A stretch of 56,137 nt of DNA. It comes from Acidobacteriota bacterium (GTDB lineage Bacteria; Acidobacteriota; Terriglobia; Bryobacterales; Bryobacteraceae). The stretch lies in contig VFZU01000024.1 in assembly GCA_016870995.1 (NCBI GenBank), positions 1 to 56,137 of the forward strand, given 5' to 3'. Below the pieces are notes generated by a model. The model searched no databases. It had not been told where the DNA came from and was given only the letters and a program-made list of their open reading frames with translations. This document shows positions 35,166 to 44,201 of this stretch, piece by piece; within the stretch, counting starts at the first letter, position 1, and each line of letters opens with the position of its first letter. Both the position numbers and the translations under genes were made by a program.

Positions 35166-36182
35166 TTAACGTCCCAAGTAACGGGAGTACAAGCTGCGCG
35201 CCACACCAACATCCTGCGTACCCTTGATAATCGCCCGCCCATCCGGGAAGATCGTCAGCTCATACTGCGCATTCGGCTGAAACCGCAAAGCAAACTCGTT
35301 CCGCCGCACATCTCCAAGACCTTTCAGTTCCTCTTCCAAACCCACCAAATCCAGCGCCGCTTGCCGCTCGTGAATCTGCACCGCATTGCGCCCGCACAAA
35401 CTGATCGGCGCCCGCGATCGCCCATTCAGCGCCTCAAACCCCCGCCCCTGGCAGCACGGACACCCCGTATCCACCGTGATCCCCACCTGCCTCACCTCAA
35501 AATCCCAAAGCTCAAACGTGGCCAGCTTCTGTGGCAAACTGGCCGCACCGCTCACAATCAACTTGGTCGCCAGAGCCACCTGCCACCCAGCCACCATACT
35601 CGTGATCGCATTCAACACCCCAGCCGTCTCGCAAGTCGGCTGCGCTCCTTGAGGCGCCTCCGGATATACGCACCGCAAACAAGGCCCTATCCCTGGCAAA
35701 ATCGGAAAAGACAACCCATAACTCCCCACCGCCGCCCCATAAATCCACGGCACCCCTTGCTCCACCGCAAAGTCGTTCAACAAGAACCGCGTCTCAAAGT
35801 TGTCCGTCGCATCCAGAACTAAATCTACGCCATCGAGCAAATCTTCAATGTTTCCAGCGTTTACATCTGCATTCACGGCCTCCACCGTCACTTGCGAATT
35901 GATTTTCCCCATCTGCCCCTTCGCCGCCACCGCCTTCGGCCTCTGTTCCCGAGCATCCTCCTCATCAAACAGCCACTGCCGCTGCAGGTTCGACCACTCA
36001 ATGACATCCCGATCGATTACCCGCAAATACCCGACCCCGGCACGACCCAGTGCCCCCACCTGAAACGTCCCCAATGCACCACAACCCACAATCGCCACCC
36101 GAGCCGCCCCCAGACGCGCCTGCCCCTCTGCCCCAATCGGCCGAAATCGAATCTGCCGCGAATAACGCTCTTCAGGCAACAT
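35166..36182 (-). CDS. ThiF/MoeB/HesA-family adenylyltransferase
   Basis: A 338-residue E1-like enzyme that adenylates the C-terminal Gly of a small sulphur carrier such as ThiS or MoaD. The N-terminus RYSRQIRFRPIGAEGQARL, nucleotide motif IVGCGALGTF (31-40), IDRDVIEWSNLQRQ (56-69), two zinc CxxC pairs (CLRC at 168-171 and CPCC near 250) and a conserved Cys184 in PTCETAGVL are visible. The C-terminal 80 residues are not rhodanese and may be a small beta domain. No ThiS/MoaD gene is adjacent. Start choice is uncertain: ATG 36182 has GGAG only two bases upstream, and TTG/GTG options lie further up. Confidence 0.88.
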   Translation of the reverse strand: MLPEERYSRQIRFRPIGAEGQARLGAARVAIVGCGALGTFQVGALGRAGVGYLRVIDRDVIEWSNLQRQWLFDEEDAREQRPKAVAAKGQMGKINSQVTVEAVNADVNAGNIEDLLDGVDLVLDATDNFETRFLLNDFAVEQGVPWIYGAAVGSYGLSFPILPGIGPCLRCVYPEAPQGAQPTCETAGVLNAITSMVAGWQVALATKLIVSGAASLPQKLATFELWDFEVRQVGITVDTGCPCCQGRGFEALNGRSRAPISLCGRNAVQIHERQAALDLVGLEEELKGLGDVRRNEFALRFQPNAQYELTIFPDGRAIIKGTQDVGVARSLYSRYLGR

Positions 36183-36232
36183 TTCTCCAATCTTAACAAT
36201 CACTTCCCTTGGGATTGATAAGATCAACAAAG

Positions 36233-39184
36233 GTGTTATTCCGAAGGCAGCGGGCTTTCTTGTGCTTTCTGATAGCGGTCGCGGCCTACGCGCAACCCTA
36301 TGATGGCGTCAGGATTGCATCCATCCAGTTCTCCCCGGCGAACCAGCCCATACCGGATGACGAACTGCGCCAACTTCTCCCGCTCAAACCAGGCTCTATC
36401 TATTCCGGCCTCGCGCTCAGAGAAGCCATGGCTGTCCTCTACCGCACCGGCCACTACTCCAACCTCTCCGTCGAAGCCAGCAACACCGACGGCGGCCTCG
36501 CCCTCATCTTCCTCACCGAAATTCACGAATTCACCGGCAACGTCGACGTCTTCGGCCTCCCCAGCTCTCTCTCGAAAGGCAGCCTCATCAACGCGGCCAA
36601 GCTCCCCCTCGGCACTCAATTCGAAGAAAATCTGTTGAACCAGTCCATCGAAGCCATGGAAGCAGGTCTTCGCCTCGATGGCTACTACGAAAGTAAAGTC
36701 CGTTACATCCTCTCTCGCGACGCTCCCCACAAACAGGTCAACATTCAGTTCTTCATCGAACCGGGCCCCCACGCGCGCTTCGCACAGCCCACACTCAAAG
36801 GCAAACTCCTGCTCAAACCAGAGCAAATTCTCTCCGCCACCCATTGGCGCAGACAGTGGCCCATTCCCGGCTGGCGTTACATCAACGAACAACGCATTCA
36901 GAGCGGCCTTCGAAACATCCTCAACGCCTACCGCAAACGCAACCACCTCATGGCTGTCGCCGAAGTCAAACGCCTCGACTACCAACCCACCAGGCGAATC
37001 GCCATCCCCAGCCTCCGCATCGAAGCGGGGCCGCGGGTCGAAGTCCGCGCCATTGGAACCAAGCTTGGCAAACCCCTCCTTCGCAAACTCGTCCCCATCT
37101 ACGAGGAACAGGCCATCGATAAAGACCTTCTCCTCGAAGGCAATCGCAAGATAGCTTCCTTGCTCCATGCCCGCGGCTTCTTCGACGCCAAGGTCTCCTA
37201 CGAAGTCGAACAAGATGCCAACCCGGTCGAAGATATCGACCCCCAAAAAGACGCCTTCGTCGACTACAACATCGAACTCGGCCAGCGCTTCAAAGTCGCC
37301 CAAATCACCTTCACGGGCAACCGCTATTACGATCGCCTGACCCTCCTCGAACGCATCTCCATCCGCCCGGCCACCATCCTGCGCTACCGCCAGGGTCGCT
37401 ATTCCGATGAACTACTCGCTGCAGACCGCACCACCATTGAACAGCTCTACCGCTCCTCCGGCTTTCTCGCAGCGAAAGTCACTACAGGCGTAACACGCAG
37501 CCACAAAGGCCGCGAAGATCTTGTCGCCGTCGTCATCGAAATCGAAGAAGGGCCTCAGTCCTTCATCGAATCCGTCCGCGTCGAAGGCATCGCCGATTCA
37601 GACCGGCCTATCATTGATTCCCAAATCAGCGCCCAGCCCGGCCAGCCCTACTCGATCTACACCGTCAACACTGATCGCGATCGCATCCTCAACCTCCTCT
37701 ATCAGTCCGGCTATTCAGAGGCCAACCTCGACACCCGCATCCTTGCCGGCTCGTCCCCCAACAACGTCACCATCGTCTATAACATCCAGGGCGGCACCCA
37801 ACACTTCGTCCGCGAGGTCGTCATCACCGGCCTCAAAGACACCAACCTCGACCTCGTCAAACGCCGCATCGGCCTCAAGGACGGCGACCCTCTCAGCAAC
37901 ACCGAAATCTACGCCTCCCAACGCCGCCTCTACGATCTCGGCATCTTCGCCAAAGTCGACGCTGCCCAGCAAAATCCCGATGGTGACACCATCTCGAAGA
38001 TCCTGCTGTTCAACCTCGAAGAAGCCTCCAGATACAGCTTCAACGGTGGTCTCGGTGCTGAAATCGCCCGCATCGGCGGCGGCATCACCAGCTTCGACTC
38101 CCCCGCGGGCGGCGCCGGCTTTTCCCCCCGTCTCAGCCTCGGCGTCAACCGCACCAACTTCCTTGGCCTCGGCCACACCGTCGGCGCACAAACTCGTCTA
38201 TCGAACATCCAGCGCCGCGTCCTGTTGAGCTATCTCGCCCCCCAGTTCCGCGACAGCAGCAAACTCAGCCTCACCACCACAGCCCTTTACGACGATGCCC
38301 GCAACGTCCGCACCTTCAATTCCAAACGCCTCGAAGGCGCTCTCCAGCTCGCTCAGCGCCTCAACCTCGCCAACTCGATCCAGTACCGCTTCACCTACCG
38401 CCGCGTCACCATCGACGAATCCACTCTCAAAGTCGCACCCACACTGATTCCCCTCCTCGCCCAACCCGTCCGTGTCGGCAGCTTCTCATCCACCTTCATT
38501 CAAGACCGCCGCGACGATCCCGTCGACGCCAAGCGCGGCCGCTACACCACCGTCGACTTCGGCGTTGCCTCGAGAGCCTTCGCCTCCTCGGCCAATTTCC
38601 TCCGCCTCCTCACTCGCAACTCCAGCTACTACCGCCTCGGCCGCGATATCGTCTTCGCCCGCAGCATCAACCTCGGCATCCTCACTCCCTACCGCGCCAC
38701 CGGCCTCACCAGCCAAACCGACATCCCCCTTCCAGAACGCTTCTTCTCCGGTGGTGCTTACTCTCATCGGGGCTTCCCAGAAAACCAGGCCGGCCCGCGC
38801 GACCTCACCACAGGCTTCCCCATCGGCGGCAAAGCGCTCCTCATCAACAACCTCGAACTCCGCTTCCCCCTGCTCGGTGACAACCTCGGTGGCGTCTTTT
38901 TTCACGATGCCGGCAACGTCTACTCCGACCTCAAGCGTCTCAACCTTAGCTGGAACCAAAAGAACGTGAGCGACTTCGATTACATGGTCCACTCCCTCGG
39001 CTTCGGCATCCGCTACCGCACGCCCATCGGCCCCGTCCGTATCGACCTCGCACTCACACCCAATGCCCCGCGCTTCAACGGCTTCGAAGGCAGCCGTGAA
39101 GACCTCCTGTTCGGTCGCGGTCGCGCCGCCCAACTCCGCGTCAACCAGTTCCAATTCCACATCTCGCTCGGGCAGGCCTTCTGA
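36233..39184 (+). CDS. Omp85-family outer membrane protein, TamA-like
   Basis: A second Omp85 protein of roughly 980 residues. From GTG 36233 it begins with a clean signal peptide (LFRRQRAFLCFLIAVAAYAQ); TTG codons at 36209 and 36215 are alternatives. Several POTRA repeats (about 20-560, more than the three of E. coli TamA) precede a barrel with the loop-6 motif GGAYSHRGFP and a terminal Phe. Its place directly before a SurA-like gene and tamB marks it as the TAM outer-membrane partner, although the many POTRA repeats recall BamA. Its TGA stop overlaps the next ATG (TGATG). The ThiF-type gene is divergent. Confidence 0.88.
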   Translation: MLFRRQRAFLCFLIAVAAYAQPYDGVRIASIQFSPANQPIPDDELRQLLPLKPGSIYSGLALREAMAVLYRTGHYSNLSVEASNTDGGLALIFLTEIHEFTGNVDVFGLPSSLSKGSLINAAKLPLGTQFEENLLNQSIEAMEAGLRLDGYYESKVRYILSRDAPHKQVNIQFFIEPGPHARFAQPTLKGKLLLKPEQILSATHWRRQWPIPGWRYINEQRIQSGLRNILNAYRKRNHLMAVAEVKRLDYQPTRRIAIPSLRIEAGPRVEVRAIGTKLGKPLLRKLVPIYEEQAIDKDLLLEGNRKIASLLHARGFFDAKVSYEVEQDANPVEDIDPQKDAFVDYNIELGQRFKVAQITFTGNRYYDRLTLLERISIRPATILRYRQGRYSDELLAADRTTIEQLYRSSGFLAAKVTTGVTRSHKGREDLVAVVIEIEEGPQSFIESVRVEGIADSDRPIIDSQISAQPGQPYSIYTVNTDRDRILNLLYQSGYSEANLDTRILAGSSPNNVTIVYNIQGGTQHFVREVVITGLKDTNLDLVKRRIGLKDGDPLSNTEIYASQRRLYDLGIFAKVDAAQQNPDGDTISKILLFNLEEASRYSFNGGLGAEIARIGGGITSFDSPAGGAGFSPRLSLGVNRTNFLGLGHTVGAQTRLSNIQRRVLLSYLAPQFRDSSKLSLTTTALYDDARNVRTFNSKRLEGALQLAQRLNLANSIQYRFTYRRVTIDESTLKVAPTLIPLLAQPVRVGSFSSTFIQDRRDDPVDAKRGRYTTVDFGVASRAFASSANFLRLLTRNSSYYRLGRDIVFARSINLGILTPYRATGLTSQTDIPLPERFFSGGAYSHRGFPENQAGPRDLTTGFPIGGKALLINNLELRFPLLGDNLGGVFFHDAGNVYSDLKRLNLSWNQKNVSDFDYMVHSLGFGIRYRTPIGPVRIDLALTPNAPRFNGFEGSREDLLFGRGRAAQLRVNQFQFHISLGQAF

Positions 39185-39819
39185 TGCTGCAGATCTTCCT
39201 CCTCGCCTTCCTCTCCGCCGACCTCCTCGATCGCCTCGCCCTCAGCATCGGCAATGAAATCATCACCGAGCAGCAAGTCCTGCTCCACCTCCGCACCGCC
39301 GCCCTCATCAACGGTGAAGCCGTCAAGGAAACTCCAGTCGAAAAGCGCCGCGCCGCTCAGAAGCTCATCGAACTCACCTTGATCCGCATCGAGATGAACA
39401 ACAACCGCTACCCCCTGCCCACACCCGAGCAAATCACCACTGCCCTCACCCAACTCAAGCAACAACGCTTCAACGCGAGCGACGCCACCTTCGCCGCCGC
39501 CCTCACCCAATATCGAGTCTCTGAAAACGAACTCAAAGAATCTCTCAAGTGGCAGCTCGCCACCCTCAGCTTCATCGACTTCCGCTTCCGCCCCGGCGTC
39601 CAGATTCCTGAAGAAGAACTTCGCGACTACTTCCAGTACGACTACCAAAAAGAATTCGGCAAACTCGCCAAACCCACCTACAACGAAGCCCGCCCGGCCA
39701 TCCTCGAAGTCGTCACCCAGCAGCGCATCGACAACCTCCTCGACCGCTGGCTCAATCAAACCGAATCCTCGACGCGCGTCCGCTGGATGGACCCCGTCTT
39801 CAAGGAGGTCAAGCCATGA
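39184..39819 (+). CDS. SurA-N-like periplasmic chaperone, no PPIase domain
   Basis: A 211-residue protein with a short hydrophobic N-terminus and the SurA-type pattern DRLALSIGNEIITEQQVLLH, followed by a helical bundle (KRRAAQKLIELTLIRIEM ... YRVSENELKESLKWQL) and a C-terminal helix (TQQRIDNLLDRWL). No parvulin PPIase domain is present, so it would act as a pure chaperone. It is coupled on both sides: its start overlaps the TamA-like stop and its own stop overlaps the tamB start (ATGA). This suggests a dedicated chaperone for the TAM complex; that role is inferred. Confidence 0.75.
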   Translation: MLQIFLLAFLSADLLDRLALSIGNEIITEQQVLLHLRTAALINGEAVKETPVEKRRAAQKLIELTLIRIEMNNNRYPLPTPEQITTALTQLKQQRFNASDATFAAALTQYRVSENELKESLKWQLATLSFIDFRFRPGVQIPEEELRDYFQYDYQKEFGKLAKPTYNEARPAILEVVTQQRIDNLLDRWLNQTESSTRVRWMDPVFKEVKP

Positions 39820-42800
39820 AGAAGCGCCGCATCTACATCCTCCTCGCCTTCTTCGCACTTCTTTCAGGCGCCGCCTGGTGGTTCTTCAACTCTGGGGCAA
39901 TCGAGAGCTACATCATCACTCGCGCCCAGGCCGAAGTCGAAAAGGCCCTTGGCGCAAAGCTCACCATCGGCCAGATCCGCCTCAATCTCCTCAAAGGCCA
40001 GGCCATCGTCAACGACGTCACAATCCGCGGCACTGAGCCTGCCGCTGGCCAGCCCTTCCTTCACACTCAATCCGCTACGCTCGATTTCAGCCTCTCCACG
40101 CTTTCTTCATCCCGCGTTGATCTCCGTGCGCTCTCCATCGCGGCGCCTAAAATCTACGTCATCACCTACCCCAACGGCACCACCAATCTGCCCGGCCCAA
40201 AGGTGAAAACCCGTGGCCGCACGATCCTCGAGAACCTCGTCAATCTCCACCTCGGCAAGCTCAACATCACAAACGGAGAGTTCCGCTGGAACGAACAGCG
40301 CACGCCCTTCGATTTCAACTCCACCGGCGTCCTCGCAAAACTCGACTACCTGCCGCCATCTCGAACTTACAAAGGCTCCCTCCAAACCGCCAACGCCTCT
40401 TACACTCACGACAAGCTGCCCCCGATCGCCGGCTCCCTCGACACAGCCTTCTCCATCAACAGCGAGAACATTCTCATCGAGCAAGCCACCTTCAAGTCCG
40501 GCAAGTCGACGATCGTCAACGCCCGCGGCACGCTCCATCATCTTGACAACCGCGAGACTCCCTTCCGCCTGGACTTCGACGTCGACAGCACCATCGAAGC
40601 CGCGCTCGTCCTCCCATTTCTCAAACTTCCCCTCGACCCCACAGGCCTCGTCGCCTACAACGGCAAACTCCTCTATGAGGCTGGCCGCGGCTTCGAACTC
40701 CATGGCGACGCCAAAGCTCGCGACCTCTTCTATCGTGACCCCAGTTCGCGCCTCGGCCCGCTTCGCGCCACCTCACGCGTCGACTTCCTGCCCGCCCGCC
40801 TCACGCTCAGCAAGATCAAGGCCGAAGGCTTCGGCGGCACTCTCGACGGTATATTCCTCTGGGACGCCCAGGAAGGCTGGCGTCTCGACGGTGACCTCGC
40901 CAACGTCAAAACCTCCGACGTTCTCTCCCAGCTCGGCTCACAGCAAGTTCCCTGGAGCGGTGAAATCCACGGCCCCATTGAAGCGCAGGGCGGCAAGAAA
41001 CCACTCGTCCTCATGGCCGAACTTGAGATCGACGCCTCCCAGGGCCCTGCTCCCCTATCAGGCCTCCTCGCCGTCACCTATGAAGAAGCGGGCAACCACT
41101 TGCTCGCCCGCAACAGTTACCTCGCTCTGCCGCACTCACGCATCAATTTTGCCGGTGACCTCCTCCGCGGCATTACCTTCGAATTCAACTCCACCCGCCT
41201 TCGCGAACTGCTGCCGGTCCTCCAACTCGCCGGCTACAAAGGCGACCAGATGCCCGTCAACCTCGACCGCGGCTCCACCGAGATCAAAGGCCAACTCACG
41301 GGCTCGCTAAAAGCTCCCCGGCTCCGCGCTGACCTCTCAGCGAACAACCTCCTCGTCAGCAATCAGCCCATCGACTCTCTCCAAACCAAGCTCACCTACG
41401 GCGACGAACTCCTCACCGTCTACGACCTGTCAGCCAGCGGTCTGGGCGCAACGGCCACCGGCAGGCTCCGCGCCGTACTCGAAGATGGCCAGCTCACCGG
41501 CTCGAGTATCCTCTCGGGCAACATCCAGTCGCGAGTTTCAGATCTCTCCCGCCTCCCCCTGCCTGAGCCCCTCAAGGGCAGCGCAGACTTGAGCCTCACC
41601 ATCCGCGGCAATTGGAATGAACCCGCCGCCGAAGCCATCCTGATTTCGCCCGCCATTGATGCTCGCGGCTATCGCTTCCAGCAAATCAATGCACTCTTCA
41701 CAGCCACGCAACGCGAAGTCAAAGTCTCTTCCTTCGACGCCCTTCTCAACCGTCAGCCACTCAAAGGTCTCATCAACATCAAGGCGACTTCGAACGATTG
41801 GAGCCGCGCCGCTGGCAACATCATCCTCCGCGCGACAGCGATCCCGCTTACCACCTTCAACGAATACCGCCAGCAGGACATCGCCGTCGATGCCCAGTTA
41901 ACCTCCGACGCCCAGGTCGACTTCTCCTGGTCCCCCGATGGCCTCGCCCTTTCGAAAATCGACGGCCGCCTCACCCTCGCCAACATCACGCGCTACGGTC
42001 GCCCCATCGGCCAGCTCGAGTTCACCTCCCGCACCACCGGCAACCGCGCCGCCCTCACCGCCCTCGGCCAAATCCGCCAGCTTCCCGTCCGCGGCGACGC
42101 CACCATCCGGCTCGGCACCCGTCTCGACACCGAGCTCCGTCTCCAACTCCCCCGCCTCGACTTCCCCACCATCGCCCAGCTCTTCAGCGAGACCATCCTC
42201 CCCAGCCCTCTACCCTATGAAGGCGGCGCCGAAGCCAGCTTCTTCATCAAAGGCCCCCTGCTTGATCCCAACGGTTGGGACGGCCGCCTCACCATCCCAC
42301 AACTCCAACTCGCCCCCAACAAGGACTACGTCAGAGAATCCATGCCCGCCGTCGCCGACGTCGTCCTCCGCAACGAAGTCCCCATCGTCTTCGAACTCCG
42401 CCGCGATCTGATCGCCGCCCGCGACATCCGCCTCACGGCCAAGAACACCAACCTCAACGCCTCCCTCGCCTATCGGACTTCAAACGGTGGCATCACCGGC
42501 TCCGCCAAAGGCAACATCAACCTCGCCATTCTCTCCACCCTCAAGCCCGACCTCTTAACCACCGGCGTCGCCAGTCTCGACGCCAACATCCAGGGCTTCG
42601 CCAAAGACCCCCAACTCAACGGCCGCCTCGCCTTCCAAAACGCATCTTTCTATCTCCGCGACGTCATCACCGGCCTCGACAAAGTCAACGGCACCGTCCT
42701 GTTCGATAAGAACCGCGCCACCATCGAATCCCTCCAGGCCCAGGCCGGCGGCGGCCAACTCCAGCTCACCGGCTTCGTCGGCTTCGGCAAACTCATCAGC

Positions 42801-43781
42801 TACCGCCTCCAGGCACAAGCCACCCAGGTCCGCCTCCGCTATCCGGAAGGCATCTCCACCTCGGCCAACGCCACGCTCGCCCTCACCGGCACAACGGCAC
42901 AATCCATCCTCACCGGCACAGTCTCTATTCTCAGATCCACCATCGGCCAGATCGACACCTCGCAACTCATCGCAGCCAACACTGCAACAACGGAATCTCC
43001 CACCACCACACAAAACGAATTCCTCAAGAACCTCCAATTCGACGTCCGTGTCGAAGCCGCGCAGAACGTCGAGATCTCCACCGCCTTCACCAAAGACGTC
43101 CAGGGCGAAATCGGCCTCCGCCTCCGCGGCACTCCGCAGCGCCCGATCGTCCTTGGCCGCATTGCCATCACTCAGGGCGAAGTCGATTTCTTCGGCTCCC
43201 GCTACAGCATCAGCCGCGGCGAAGTCACCTTCAGCAACCCCCTCAAAATCGAACCCCTCATCGGCCTCGACCTCGAAACCCGCGTCCGAGGCGTCGTCAT
43301 CGCGATCAACTTCTCCGGCCCCGCGAGCAAGCTGAACATGACCTATCGCAGCGACCCTCCGCTCCAGTCCCAGGAGATCTTGGCGCTTCTCACAGTGGGC
43401 CGCAACCCCAACACGACTGGCTCACTCAGCCAGGGCCCAGTCGGCCAGACCCAAGGGATGTTCGGCAATGATTCGAGCGTCGTCCTCGGCGCAGCAGTGA
43501 CTGCGGGAATCAACGGCCGCCTCCAGCGCTTCTTCGGCATCTCAAGAGTCCGCATCGACCCCCAACTCACCGGCATTGATAACGTGCCACAAGCCCGCCT
43601 GACCTTAGAGCAGCAAGTCAGCCGCGACGTCACCCTCACATACATCACAAACCTGAACCGCACCCAGCAACAGATTGTACGTCTAGACTGGGACATCTCC
43701 CGCGCCTGGTCCGTCGTCGCCGTCCGCGACGAAAACGGCATCTTCGGCCTCGACCTCTTCTTCCGCAAACGCGTCAAGTAA
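39816..43781 (+). CDS. tamB: Translocation and assembly module protein TamB (DUF490)
   Basis: A 1321-residue protein with one N-terminal membrane anchor (RRIYILLAFFALLSGAAWWF, about 4-24), an AsmA-like start, a very long beta-helical middle and a C-terminal DUF490 domain. In the latter, DPPLQSQEILALLTVGR and the closing strands (NGIFGLDLFFRKRVK) are typical. TamB spans the periplasm as a groove, either feeding the Omp85 partner or carrying lipids between membranes. Length matches the family (about 1260 in E. coli). It is the last gene of the TamA-like / SurA-like / TamB operon, with overlapping start and stop codons. Confidence 0.93.
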   Translation: MKKRRIYILLAFFALLSGAAWWFFNSGAIESYIITRAQAEVEKALGAKLTIGQIRLNLLKGQAIVNDVTIRGTEPAAGQPFLHTQSATLDFSLSTLSSSRVDLRALSIAAPKIYVITYPNGTTNLPGPKVKTRGRTILENLVNLHLGKLNITNGEFRWNEQRTPFDFNSTGVLAKLDYLPPSRTYKGSLQTANASYTHDKLPPIAGSLDTAFSINSENILIEQATFKSGKSTIVNARGTLHHLDNRETPFRLDFDVDSTIEAALVLPFLKLPLDPTGLVAYNGKLLYEAGRGFELHGDAKARDLFYRDPSSRLGPLRATSRVDFLPARLTLSKIKAEGFGGTLDGIFLWDAQEGWRLDGDLANVKTSDVLSQLGSQQVPWSGEIHGPIEAQGGKKPLVLMAELEIDASQGPAPLSGLLAVTYEEAGNHLLARNSYLALPHSRINFAGDLLRGITFEFNSTRLRELLPVLQLAGYKGDQMPVNLDRGSTEIKGQLTGSLKAPRLRADLSANNLLVSNQPIDSLQTKLTYGDELLTVYDLSASGLGATATGRLRAVLEDGQLTGSSILSGNIQSRVSDLSRLPLPEPLKGSADLSLTIRGNWNEPAAEAILISPAIDARGYRFQQINALFTATQREVKVSSFDALLNRQPLKGLINIKATSNDWSRAAGNIILRATAIPLTTFNEYRQQDIAVDAQLTSDAQVDFSWSPDGLALSKIDGRLTLANITRYGRPIGQLEFTSRTTGNRAALTALGQIRQLPVRGDATIRLGTRLDTELRLQLPRLDFPTIAQLFSETILPSPLPYEGGAEASFFIKGPLLDPNGWDGRLTIPQLQLAPNKDYVRESMPAVADVVLRNEVPIVFELRRDLIAARDIRLTAKNTNLNASLAYRTSNGGITGSAKGNINLAILSTLKPDLLTTGVASLDANIQGFAKDPQLNGRLAFQNASFYLRDVITGLDKVNGTVLFDKNRATIESLQAQAGGGQLQLTGFVGFGKLISYRLQAQATQVRLRYPEGISTSANATLALTGTTAQSILTGTVSILRSTIGQIDTSQLIAANTATTESPTTTQNEFLKNLQFDVRVEAAQNVEISTAFTKDVQGEIGLRLRGTPQRPIVLGRIAITQGEVDFFGSRYSISRGEVTFSNPLKIEPLIGLDLETRVRGVVIAINFSGPASKLNMTYRSDPPLQSQEILALLTVGRNPNTTGSLSQGPVGQTQGMFGNDSSVVLGAAVTAGINGRLQRFFGISRVRIDPQLTGIDNVPQARLTLEQQVSRDVTLTYITNLNRTQQQIVRLDWDISRAWSVVAVRDENGIFGLDLFFRKRVK

Positions 43782-44201
43782 TGCGCGACACAGAATACGC
43801 CGGACGATTTACCCCTTCAAATCTTCCGGCTAAATCAACTTTTGGAGAGCGACTTCGGGATGCCCCCACTAGTGATTCGATTGGAGAAACACTTGTTCAA
43901 GTAGCACGTTCATAGCCATCTCTGTCTTGGAACCGACCACTTAACTCCATTTTCAGATAGACATCCTGTTAACCCATTCTCCAAGCGTATGTGCTCAATC
44001 TCGATTCCGCCAAAGACAACGACGGGTCGAATGCGGAAAAACAGAACCCATGAGACACGACACAAGCTCGTCAACCAGGTTCATTTTTGGGCGATTACCT
44101 CTTCTGCTCCTCTTCTCGCCAAGCATCAACTCAGTCGCGATGTTACTCTAACCATCTAATTGGTCCTGACGCGAACCCTTGGTAAAGTAGCAACCCCACA
44201 A
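43782..44201. other. 420-base intergenic region, no gene recognised
   Basis: No convincing gene is seen. A possible hairpin GCCGGA/TCCGGC (43799-43804, 43825-43830) lies soon after tamB but has no T-run. Short motifs TTGGAGAA (43881-43888) and TTCTCCAA (43977-43984) form a distant inverted pair. TTGGTC (44160-44165) and TAAAGT (44183-44188), 17 bases apart, are a weak candidate promoter for the next gene. Base composition is clearly less GC-rich than the flanks. Confidence 0.4.

Noticed and set aside
43781-43915. A 44-codon frame starting in the tamB stop (TAATG)
   Set aside because: No hydrophobic segment, no family resemblance and codon use unlike the neighbours; the overlap with the stop codon is probably chance.
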